Shown here: piece after piece, positions 22,990 through 30,900 of the stretch
How positions within the stretch are numbered: the stretch's first letter is position 1
Layout: each line of letters starts with the position of its first letter
Origin: Mixta tenebrionis
GTDB taxonomy: Bacteria; Pseudomonadota; Gammaproteobacteria; Enterobacterales; Enterobacteriaceae
Direction: 5' to 3'
NCBI RefSeq assembly: GCF_006517625.1
Contig: NZ_VHQI01000012.1
Coordinates: 62,001-126,000, forward strand
DNA length: 64,000 bases
Notes under the pieces: generated by a model
Seen by the model: the letters and a program-made list of their open reading frames with translations, nothing else
The model's database searches: none
What the model was told of the DNA's origin: nothing
Position numbers and translations under genes: made by a program

Positions 22990-23006
22990 GTAAGTTTATT
23001 TATATC

Positions 23007-23036
23007 AAAAAAAAAGCCGCCCTGATAAAGGACGGC
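23007..23036 (-). terminator. Rho-independent terminator after the exporter operon
   Basis: On the minus strand GCCGTCC and GGGCGGC (one G-U pair) enclose seven bases and are followed by nine T. It separates the export operon from the peptide genes, which must therefore have their own promoter. Confidence 0.88.
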
Positions 23037-23087
23037 GTTTGCGGCATATCAAAAATTTAATAATAAAGGTAAAGGGTGACTGCGCAA

Positions 23088-25244
23088 TTAATTAAGAGTT
23101 GTTGACGCCAGCATCGCCTCCAGCTGTTCATGCGACACCTCAATTGCCTGCCCCTGATTCAGTAATATAATCCTGTCAGCGCTGCGTATCGTCTCCGGGC
23201 GGTGCGCGATGATAATACGCGTTACCGGCATTTTGCCTATCGCTTCGTTAATGCTTCGTTCACGCTCGACGTCAAGATGACTGGAGGCCTCGTCAAGAAT
23301 CAGTAAGTCAGGCTTACGGTATAGCGCCCTCGCCAGCAGCACTCGCTGTATCTGCCCTCCCGACAGGGAAGAGCCCATATCCCCTACCAGGCTGTGGTAG
23401 CCCATCGGCATCGCGGTAATGTCATCATGGATTTGCGCTATTTTTGCCGCATATTCGATCCTTTCCATACTGGGTTCAGCATCGAAAAAGGAGATGTTAT
23501 CGGATATCGAACCAGCAAACAGAATATCATCCTGCATAACGCAGCCAATACGGTCGCGGTAGTTGCGCATTCCCAGCTTTTTAATATCGATGCCGTCGAT
23601 TTCAATCACGCCCGATTCTGCTTTCAGTAACCCCATCATCAGCTTGGCCAGCGTAGTTTTACCCTGGCCTGAAGGGCCGATAATAGCTACCGATTCACCG
23701 GCGGCGATAGCGATATTGCAGTGGTTAATAACGTAAGGTTCGGTTTCCGCATAGCGGAAGCAGAGATCTTTAATGGTTACCGAAGGCGCCTTATTCTCTC
23801 TGTCAGGCATGGACGGCAGCAGCGTTTCCATATCCGCTTCGCGATCGGTTAAAACGATATCGGCCAGACGTTCCCCATGCAGACGCAGCATGGTGAAATC
23901 AATTACCGCATCAACCAGCCCAGAAGCACGGCTAATAAACTGATCGGAGAAGCTGATAAAGGCAACCAGCATACCGCTGGTAAAGTTGCCTTCTAATACC
24001 TGCAGCGCCGCCATCCAGATAAGGACAATACGCCCAACCCCGGAAATCGTGCCCTGAATAGAGCTAAAGGCAATGGATAAACGCTGAATCGCCACCCCTT
24101 TATTGGTGCTTTCCACCACGGCGTTAGCATAGGCCGCAACGCGAATTTCCTGTTTGTTGTTTAGTTTTACCGCCTGCACGCCGCGGATTGACTCTAACAG
24201 CTGCGACTGCGCGCGCGCCGAGGCGGTAATCTGATCTTCATTCGCCTGACGGAAAGGACGGAACGATATCCAACGAATCACCACATAGGCGGCCAGCAAG
24301 GCCAGTACCAGCCAGGCAAGCTTGATGTTATAAATGAACAGCATGCCCAGCGTTACAATCGCCATCACGCCATCAAGGATCGAACTGATAAAGCGTCCAG
24401 TCAGGGTGCTCTGTATGGTACTGATAGAGCCAAAGCGCGACAGCACATCGCCCACATGGCGCGATTCAAAGTAGGACATGGGCAGGCCAAGCAGATGCGA
24501 ACAGACGTTGGCCGTCCACTGCACGCTCAGCAAACTGGAAAACCATGTCGTTACCCAGGATCGCAACGCCGATATGGAGATATTCAGCAGCGTAACAATA
24601 ATAAAGCCGCTGCCTAACAGGGTAAGCAGATCGTAATCCGCGGAAACCAGCACCTGGTCCATAACCCACTGCATGTAAAACGGGCTTAATATGCCGAACA
24701 GTTCAAGCGCGATGGACAGGATCATAACCTGAGCAAATGCGGAGCGAATGCCGGTTACGTTGCCGATCAGCTTCAGCATCGAGATGGTTTGTTTTTCCTG
24801 CACCTGGGTAAAGGTGGCAGTCGGCAGCAGTTCCAGCGCAACGCCGGTAAAACAGCGCGAAACTTCGTCCATCGGCACGTCGCGCTTGCCCCTGGCGGGA
24901 TCGTGAATGGTTATTTTGTCTTTCGAAACGCTTTTCAAAACGACAAAGTGGTTCATTTCCCAGTGCAGGATGCAGGGGCGACGTAACTTATGCAGTTCGT
25001 CCAGTTCCAGACGTAACGCCCTGCCCGCCATGCCCAGCTGATGCGCAATCAGCATCACATCCGCCAGCGTGGCCCCTTTCAGCGAAGTGGGAAAGCGTTT
25101 ACGTAAGGTCACCATATCGATACCGTGACCAAAATAGTTGGCTATCATGCCAACGCAGGTCAGACCGCACTCGGTAGCCTGCGTTTGCTGCATAACCGGT
25201 AATTTACGGCGCCAGCCAAAATTAAGTGCTTCTAAAAACTTCAT
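23088..25244 (-). CDS. Peptidase-containing ABC exporter (C39, CvaB-like)
   Basis: A 718-residue inner-membrane exporter of the bacteriocin-processing type. The N-terminal C39 cysteine-protease domain shows the catalytic triad Cys26 (TECGLTC), His99 (EMNHFVVL) and Asp115 (IHDPARG) and the oxyanion Gln20; it should cut leaders of the double-glycine type. Residues about 150-440 hold the membrane segments, and the C-terminal nucleotide-binding domain has Walker A GPSGQGKTT, signature LSGGQ, Walker B LLILDEASSHLD and the switch histidine in IIAHRPE. The ATG at 25242-25244 is preferred to a GTG three codons upstream. Third gene after the TolC-like and HlyD-like genes; its substrates are most likely the two peptides encoded just downstream. 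Confidence 0.93.
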   Translation of the reverse strand: MKFLEALNFGWRRKLPVMQQTQATECGLTCVGMIANYFGHGIDMVTLRKRFPTSLKGATLADVMLIAHQLGMAGRALRLELDELHKLRRPCILHWEMNHFVVLKSVSKDKITIHDPARGKRDVPMDEVSRCFTGVALELLPTATFTQVQEKQTISMLKLIGNVTGIRSAFAQVMILSIALELFGILSPFYMQWVMDQVLVSADYDLLTLLGSGFIIVTLLNISISALRSWVTTWFSSLLSVQWTANVCSHLLGLPMSYFESRHVGDVLSRFGSISTIQSTLTGRFISSILDGVMAIVTLGMLFIYNIKLAWLVLALLAAYVVIRWISFRPFRQANEDQITASARAQSQLLESIRGVQAVKLNNKQEIRVAAYANAVVESTNKGVAIQRLSIAFSSIQGTISGVGRIVLIWMAALQVLEGNFTSGMLVAFISFSDQFISRASGLVDAVIDFTMLRLHGERLADIVLTDREADMETLLPSMPDRENKAPSVTIKDLCFRYAETEPYVINHCNIAIAAGESVAIIGPSGQGKTTLAKLMMGLLKAESGVIEIDGIDIKKLGMRNYRDRIGCVMQDDILFAGSISDNISFFDAEPSMERIEYAAKIAQIHDDITAMPMGYHSLVGDMGSSLSGGQIQRVLLARALYRKPDLLILDEASSHLDVERERSINEAIGKMPVTRIIIAHRPETIRSADRIILLNQGQAIEVSHEQLEAMLASTTLN

Positions 25245-25286
25245 AACAATCACAACTCCCTGTTGTTAGCTAATGGCTGGGGTAAA

Positions 25287-26546
25287 TTAATTGCCTGAGC
25301 GACGGCCAAGCGCATACAGCGGCTCCAGTACCCATTCATAAAGACGGCGATTATCGATCAGGAAGTCAGCTTCCAGCGCGCTGCCCGGACGCAGTTTTTC
25401 TGTACGCCCATAAACATTGATATCTTGCTTATCCAGCTCAACGACTACGCGATAATGCTGTTCCTGAATATTGTTATTGCCGGTAAGCGTGGCGACTTCC
25501 TGCGGTGAAAGCGCGACGCGTGATACCTCGCTGACCTTGCCATACTGCTGGCCAAATTTCTGGAAGGGAAAAGCCTGATAGCGTAAAACCACCTTTTGTC
25601 CCGGACGAATAAATCCGATGGCGCGGCTGCTGACCATAATGCGCGCCTGTAATTTGCCATCATCAGGTAATACGGAAAACAGCGTCTGTCCTGCGCTTAC
25701 CATTTGACCGGATTTAGTCATAATCGAACCTACCAGGCCATCAGCCGGCGCGCGCAGCACGATAGAGCGACGTGATTCATTTTCCGCTAACGACTGTTCC
25801 AGCTCGGAAAGCCGACGTTCAATCTCATTTTCCTTGTTACGCTTATTCATTGGCATTTCACGTAACTGCTGTCGCGTTTGCACCAGCTGCTGCTGCACGT
25901 CGAGCCGCTGACGCGCGATATCCTGCAGGCGCGCATCGGCATCAATAACCGCCGCTTCCTGCTGCTCGACCTGGCTGTTTGAGGCGTAGCCTTCTTTACG
26001 CATCAGAATCAGCTTATCCAGCTGGAGCTGGGCGAGCCGAGCCTGGCGGGTACGCTGCTGCTGCTGTACTTCAAGCTGCTGCAGCTGTGAGCTCAGCAGC
26101 TGTTCGCGCTCCTCATAGCCTTTGGTTTCTTCAATGAAAAGCTTTTCCTGGTTTTCCAGATCGGCTTTCAGACGATCGCGCTGTAACTCAAGCTGCTGCG
26201 CGACTTTTTCACGCGTCTGTCCGATGGCGGTAAACACCTCTGAAGAGACAGTGGCCATAGGCTGACCTTTGGTCACCAGCTGGCCTTCCTGTACCGAAAT
26301 ATCCACTACGGTTCCCGCCGTCATCGAGGCGACATTCATAATGCCTTTCGCCGGCATCAGCTGCCCGACCGCCGTTTCACGTTTGGTGTAGCTGCCGAAA
26401 ATAAAAAATGCGGCGATAACTACGGTAATAAACCCAACCAGAGAAATAACCAGCCAGCGGTAAGGAGGACAATATAAAGCCACGGTACCGATCATCGTGG
26501 TTTTGTTCGCCTCTAAAGCCTCCTGGCGAAATAAGGATTCACTCAT
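25287..26546 (-). CDS. HlyD-family membrane fusion protein (CvaA-like)
   Basis: A 419-residue periplasmic adaptor linking the inner-membrane ABC exporter to an outer-membrane channel. It has a short cytosolic N-terminus, one membrane segment (WLVISLVGFITVVIAAFFIFG, about residues 31-51), a first lipoyl half-motif (GTVVDISVQEGQLVTKGQP), a long coiled coil full of Gln, Glu and Leu (about 110-260), the second lipoyl half (ADGLVGSIMTKSGQMV) and a beta-barrel region. It starts four bases after the TolC-like gene and is followed by the exporter 42 bases later, so all three are co-transcribed. Confidence 0.93.
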   Translation of the reverse strand: MSESLFRQEALEANKTTMIGTVALYCPPYRWLVISLVGFITVVIAAFFIFGSYTKRETAVGQLMPAKGIMNVASMTAGTVVDISVQEGQLVTKGQPMATVSSEVFTAIGQTREKVAQQLELQRDRLKADLENQEKLFIEETKGYEEREQLLSSQLQQLEVQQQQRTRQARLAQLQLDKLILMRKEGYASNSQVEQQEAAVIDADARLQDIARQRLDVQQQLVQTRQQLREMPMNKRNKENEIERRLSELEQSLAENESRRSIVLRAPADGLVGSIMTKSGQMVSAGQTLFSVLPDDGKLQARIMVSSRAIGFIRPGQKVVLRYQAFPFQKFGQQYGKVSEVSRVALSPQEVATLTGNNNIQEQHYRVVVELDKQDINVYGRTEKLRPGSALEADFLIDNRRLYEWVLEPLYALGRRSGN

Positions 26547-26550
26547 TACT

Positions 26551-27918
26551 TTAACGTCCTTGTTTGGTAGATTGCTGACTACTATTGGCCGGACACTGGA
26601 ACTGATTTAACGTTGAGTAATCCAGCTCGCCCAGTTCCATTGATAATTTCAGGCCTGCGTTTAAATAGTCGTACTGTATTTTTGCCAGTTCCTGCAGAGT
26701 TTTATAATAACCCTGCTCGGCATTGAGCACGTCGATAATGGTTCTTAATCCAACTTTACGCCCATAGACGGTTGAATTGACCTTATCTTTGGCGGAGGCC
26801 AGCGCTTTCTTTTCCGCCAGATATTGGCTTTTGCCATTTTTCAGCTTCAGCCAGGCGCTTTGCGATTCCTGACGCGCTTTACGACGCGCATCTTCCAGTA
26901 AATCTTTTCCCTGCTCCCGACGACGGACAGCTTCAATAGACTGGGAGATTTGCGAGCCGCCAGCAAACAGCGGAACGGACACGTTAATGCCGACGTTGCT
27001 GTTACGCGTTTTTGAGGTGGTACCAAATATATCATCATACCTATTCGCATTTTCAGCGCGGCTCCAGTTGGTGCCGTAGGCGGCCTGTAAGGTGACGACC
27101 GGCAAGTGAGCGCCATGCGCGCCCATCACGTCGGCTTTCGCCTGATCCAGCTGGAAAAGCGCGGCGCGCACCTTGAGGTTATTTTGCGCCGCCTTCGCCA
27201 ACAGCGCCTTGTGATCCTGCGGTACCGGCGAACGTGTGACGCAGGCCATATCTATCGGCTGGATCTCATCGGCATTGCGCCCGGTAATCCTGTTGAAAAC
27301 CATATTGGCGTCTTCAAGATCGTTTCTGGCCGCTATCTCATCCGCTACCGCTTTATCATAGTTAGCCTGCGCTTCATCCCGCTCCAGACGCGTGCCTTCC
27401 CCAACTTTTAACGCTACCTGCGTTTGGCTGAGCTGTTTTGCGAAGGCTTCCTTAGCATTAATGGCGCTGAGCAGGATCTCTCTCTGGAAGATAACGCGAA
27501 AATAGGCTTCCGCTACGTTGGCGATGAGCTGCTGTTCCGCCTGCATCAGCGTAACGTCGGCGTAATTTGCAATGGCATCGCCACGTTTCCACGTGGCGAA
27601 TTTCGACATATCGAACAGCGGCTGGGAAAGATTAACGCTGAAGCTGTGGCGCGTTACGCCAGCGGCATAGGTTGCTTTCGGCTGATCCTGCTTAGAGTGG
27701 GAGCCGTTCAGGCTAATGACCGGCAGCAGGCCCGCAAGACCCTGCCACCTTTTCTGCCTTTCTGCTTTTTGCGCATTACGCGCTGCGCTAATTTCGCTGT
27801 CATAAAGGCTGGCTGACAGTACCGCCTCCTGTAATGTCAGGCTATAGCTGCATGCCGGCATCATAGCCAGCGCCGCGCAAAGAGACGCCATGATGACGTG
27901 AACCTTCCTGGTGTTCAT
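26551..27918 (-). CDS. TolC-family outer-membrane channel
   Basis: A 455-residue TolC-like protein with a signal peptide (MNTRKVHVIMASLCAALAMMPACSYS) and the duplicated long-helix pattern of outer-membrane efflux proteins (LQEAVLSASLYDSEISAARNAQKAERQ; AEQQLIANVAEAYFRVI). The ATG at 27916-27918 was chosen; AAGGA lies nine bases before it. A dedicated channel in a microcin-type export operon is less common than the use of chromosomal TolC and makes this secretion system self-sufficient. It follows the regulator gene with a 33-base gap. Confidence 0.9.
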   Translation of the reverse strand: MNTRKVHVIMASLCAALAMMPACSYSLTLQEAVLSASLYDSEISAARNAQKAERQKRWQGLAGLLPVISLNGSHSKQDQPKATYAAGVTRHSFSVNLSQPLFDMSKFATWKRGDAIANYADVTLMQAEQQLIANVAEAYFRVIFQREILLSAINAKEAFAKQLSQTQVALKVGEGTRLERDEAQANYDKAVADEIAARNDLEDANMVFNRITGRNADEIQPIDMACVTRSPVPQDHKALLAKAAQNNLKVRAALFQLDQAKADVMGAHGAHLPVVTLQAAYGTNWSRAENANRYDDIFGTTSKTRNSNVGINVSVPLFAGGSQISQSIEAVRRREQGKDLLEDARRKARQESQSAWLKLKNGKSQYLAEKKALASAKDKVNSTVYGRKVGLRTIIDVLNAEQGYYKTLQELAKIQYDYLNAGLKLSMELGELDYSTLNQFQCPANSSQQSTKQGR

Positions 27919-27951
27919 TACCAAGTCCTTTTTTTGATAAGAAAGCGAGGA

Positions 27952-28593
27952 TTAAATAATGTTATTCATGCAAGCGTACTGGATAAGCTCGCTATTAGTA
28001 TTCACGTTTAATTTTTTCATAGCGTTGTATTTTTGTGTGGCAACGGTACTTACCGCACGGTTTTGCTTTTTGGCAATATTCGACAGCGAAAGACCCATTG
28101 AGTAAAGGCGAATAATTTCCCACTCTTTGGCCGTTAAGCGGCTGGTCTTTTCAACATCGTTTTCGAGAATAGAAGAGATGAACTTAGAAAGGTAGGCGCT
28201 GTTGCGCTTTTTGCTGAAGATTTCACACAGTGCTTTTTTCATTTCGCTTACGGGATCGTATTTACTCACAATAGCATCAGCACCATAGCTTATTGCTTTT
28301 TTCAGAATCGATAAATTGTCATATTCTACATATAGTATTACCTTGGCTTCTGGCGCAGCTCGCTGGATGGCTCTGATTTTCGAAACGCCGTAGATTTGCG
28401 TTTCATCGTTCCCATAAGAAAGGTCTGTGATTATCGCGTCGATCTTCTCTTTACAGGATGAGCGAACAATGCCTGCTTCACTCAATGAAAAGTCAGAAAT
28501 GATGTTGCAACCTAATTCATCCTTAACGTAGTTACAAAGGAAATACTGAATGGCAGGATACTTATCTGATATAGCTAAGTTAATTTTCAACAT
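27952..28593 (-). CDS. RcsB-like response regulator with degenerate receiver
   Basis: A 213-residue transcription factor, first gene of the export operon. The N-terminal half aligns by eye with the RcsB receiver: the phosphorylatable Asp is kept (Asp57 in IITDLS) and so is Lys111, but the second acidic residue is Lys11 (ISDKYP) and the switch Thr is Val89, so phosphorylation may be lost or altered. The C-terminal half (about 151-213) is a LuxR-type helix-turn-helix (LTAKEWEIIRLYSMGLSLSNIA). AAGGA lies ten bases before the ATG. No sensor kinase gene is nearby. It probably controls this operon, the peptides or the fimbriae; a partner role with RcsB is possible. Confidence 0.85.
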   Translation of the reverse strand: MLKINLAISDKYPAIQYFLCNYVKDELGCNIISDFSLSEAGIVRSSCKEKIDAIITDLSYGNDETQIYGVSKIRAIQRAAPEAKVILYVEYDNLSILKKAISYGADAIVSKYDPVSEMKKALCEIFSKKRNSAYLSKFISSILENDVEKTSRLTAKEWEIIRLYSMGLSLSNIAKKQNRAVSTVATQKYNAMKKLNVNTNSELIQYACMNNII

Positions 28594-28642
28594 ATTGAGA
28601 TATCCTTCTCTGATGCTAACCCGGTGACAGCTGGTTCCCTAT

Positions 28643-28693
28643 AATTAGCTCGTCACGCAGCTTAATTCCTTAGGCCAGGCAGACGAGCTAATT
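28643..28693. repeat. Twelve-base perfect inverted repeat before the regulator gene
   Basis: AATTAGCTCGTC (28643-28654) and GACGAGCTAATT (28682-28693) are perfect complements 27 bases apart, 50 bases upstream of the regulator start codon. Either a paired operator whose half sites lie on one face of the helix, or a strong RNA hairpin in the leader. On the plus strand a T-rich stretch follows, but no gene upstream would need terminating. Confidence 0.65.
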
Positions 28694-30142
28694 TCTTTTC
28701 ACTCAATAATTTCTGATCAATCCTAATGGCTACTTCAACTATTAACAAGACATACCTACATTAAACAAGCGAATCAAAAATAGCAAAGCTTCGATAAACT
28801 CATTTAATGCTAATTGCTATCATTGCTACCAGGGAAACCTGAGATCACATAGTAAGTTATTGATTTTGATTCAATTAAGACGATGAGACTTCATATGAGA
28901 TCTGGTAAAAATAGCAACTATGCTTATCTTTTTAAAAGAGAATTTTACCTTTAAATCTCAAGTTAACTAATTAATATCTCAATTTTACCTAAAAAACCTT
29001 AATTTATGAGACAAGTCTCGATCAGGTTTGAAGACCATTCTCAATAGCGTCGATGGGAGTGTTTGAGATCGGAGAGAGATTTTCTAAGACTTATCTTTTA
29101 TCGTTAATACCCTTTTATTATTGCCGGTGATAGACTTACGTTAATTAACTTAGCTATCCGCGCGACAAGAAATTTCATAACCGAGAAAAAAAGCGTTTTC
29201 TATTCGTTTATTACGCAATTAGCTTACCAGGTGACTATTGATGAAATAATCTATTATTACCGTAATAAATTTGCGTAACTATTTAATTGAAGCCATATTA
29301 GCGCGCTGTTAAAGCCATTAAGGCGCAATATGTCATTTGGTTTAAACCATCCTTTCGTTACACTCTCTTCCTGCTTAGCTATGCGGCAACGGTTACCAAA
29401 GGCCCGTCGCGCGCCGAACCCCAGAAAAAGGCGTGTTCAACGCCATCGTCCAGCGCCGACCGGCGCCGGTTTTTCTGACATCGTAAAGACAGGTAGCTTC
29501 TCCCTCTGGCAAGGCCGTTCAGTTTTCTCTTACAGAAAAATATTACTTACAAATAAACAGTTACTGATAAAACCTATCTATCCATATGTTTTAAAACAGT
29601 TTTAAAGCAAAATACCTTCACAAAAAATGGCTAACCTCAACGGCAAACTGGCTGAAAGCGTGATTTTTTACCATGCTTAAGCATGGCGTCAGAGGGTTGT
29701 TAACTACGGCAGCGTAGCGGGCAGGGAAATCCAGTAAACTGGAGAGGTGAAAGGAGCTAAAGGAATAACGCCTCGCCTGATAGTTTAGCTAAGCCAGAAA
29801 TAACGCAAACAAAAAACGGCATATCTTCCAGTAAGCTGGCGGACAGGGGCTTACCATAAATTAATACGGCGCCGCCCCGGCGCTAATGACATTAACCACA
29901 ATAATGAAGCTGTTAATTATTTTTAGCAGAACTAAACATTAATCAGGCCAGCCACGCTTTATAAGGGGCATACGCTTTACTGTGATACTGCCTGTAAAGG
30001 TTTCTCTGTCGGCACTAACTTATGAGCCGGCATTCAACTTAATCCGAAAAAAAGGACCCTGTTGTTAAAGCGAGGTGCAAATACCTCAGAAAATTCTTAC
30101 AATAAGATGGATGATTATCGGACCATTTTCACGGAGCGACAG
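28694..30142. other. AT-rich non-coding region, repeat-dense
   Basis: About 1.45 kb between the regulator and yieE, with no gene I can support. Visible structure: AATTTTACCT twice exactly 40 bases apart (28941 and 28981); six to eight copies of TGAGAT/TGAGAC or complements between 28840 and 29070, including GAGACAAGTCTC near 29009; a 16-base palindrome CCATGCTTAAGCATGG at 29671-29686; CCAGTAAACTGG at 29731 and CCAGTAAGCTGG at 29828; and GCGCCGCCCCGGCGC near 29870. A 91-codon plus-strand frame at 29330-29605 is not convincing. Confidence 0.6.
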
Positions 30143-30898
30143 ATGGCAAGTCATTTTGTACGCTGGACGCTTGCCCAGTACCGGGCAGATGTGCAACGTA
30201 TCCCAGCGGATATAGTGGAAAACGCCCGTTTCCTTGGCGAAAAACGGCGTAGTCGTTATCTGGCGGCGCGTATGCTGTTGGCTGAGCTGATGATGCGCGT
30301 CTACGGCATGCCGCAGCTACCCGCTCTGACCACCAGCAACAGCGGTCGTCCCTGCTTTATCGATCCCGATCTTCCCGACTTTAGTATTGCCTATGCCGGC
30401 AACGTTGTTGGCGTGCTGCTGGCTGAAGAAAACAGCCGCGCCGGACTGGATATGGAAATGGTGCGGGCGCATAGCCGCCAAACGGTAGAACATCACCTTC
30501 AGCACTTATCTTCCGGCGAGCGGGCGTGGATTAATGCTCAGCAGGATCCGCTGGAAGCTATCACGCAAATATGGACGCTGCGCCAGAGCGTGCTGAAGCT
30601 AACCGGAGAGAGCAACGACAGCAGCACCTCATTACGCCTGCATCCCGCTTCCGGCCGCCTGCGGTCGCAGCTGCTTGCCGATGTGCAGGCGGTATGCGAC
30701 GTCGAACCGTTGCTGATTTGGTCATGCGCGCTGTCGCCTGCTACCAGCCGTCTGCGGCTGTGGGAAATAGACGATTGCCATAACTGGACCGCGCTGCGTG
30801 ATATTGAAATGAATAAGGCGAATATGGGGCCGCATACGCTGCGGCTCACCAGTATGCCGGCGGAGAGGCAGCTGCAGCATGATGCTACAGCGCCATAA
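30143..30898 (+). CDS. yieE: YieE, phosphopantetheinyl transferase-like protein
   Basis: A 251-residue protein closely resembling E. coli YieE (start MASHFVRWTL versus MATHFARGIL), a member of the 4'-phosphopantetheinyl transferase superfamily. The ATG at 30143 has GGAG nine bases upstream; the frame is open 27 codons further. The Mg-binding motif GLDMEM (residues about 110-120) is present, but the second family motif, usually W-x-x-KE-x-x-x-K, reads WTLRQSVLK, without the catalytic glutamate; as I recall E. coli YieE lacks it as well. Activity is thus uncertain. It converges with adeP, two bases away, as in the E. coli yieE-adeP-yieH neighbourhood (yieF absent). Confidence 0.85.
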   Translation: MASHFVRWTLAQYRADVQRIPADIVENARFLGEKRRSRYLAARMLLAELMMRVYGMPQLPALTTSNSGRPCFIDPDLPDFSIAYAGNVVGVLLAEENSRAGLDMEMVRAHSRQTVEHHLQHLSSGERAWINAQQDPLEAITQIWTLRQSVLKLTGESNDSSTSLRLHPASGRLRSQLLADVQAVCDVEPLLIWSCALSPATSRLRLWEIDDCHNWTALRDIEMNKANMGPHTLRLTSMPAERQLQHDATAP

Positions 30899-30900
30899 GG

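Noticed and set aside
29330-29605. 91-codon plus-strand reading frame in the AT-rich gap
   Set aside because: It has an AAGG-like site and an ATG, but the composition is mixed (a GC-rich basic middle and AT-rich ends), there is no recognisable domain or membrane segment, and no neighbour supports it. It does not look like an immunity protein.
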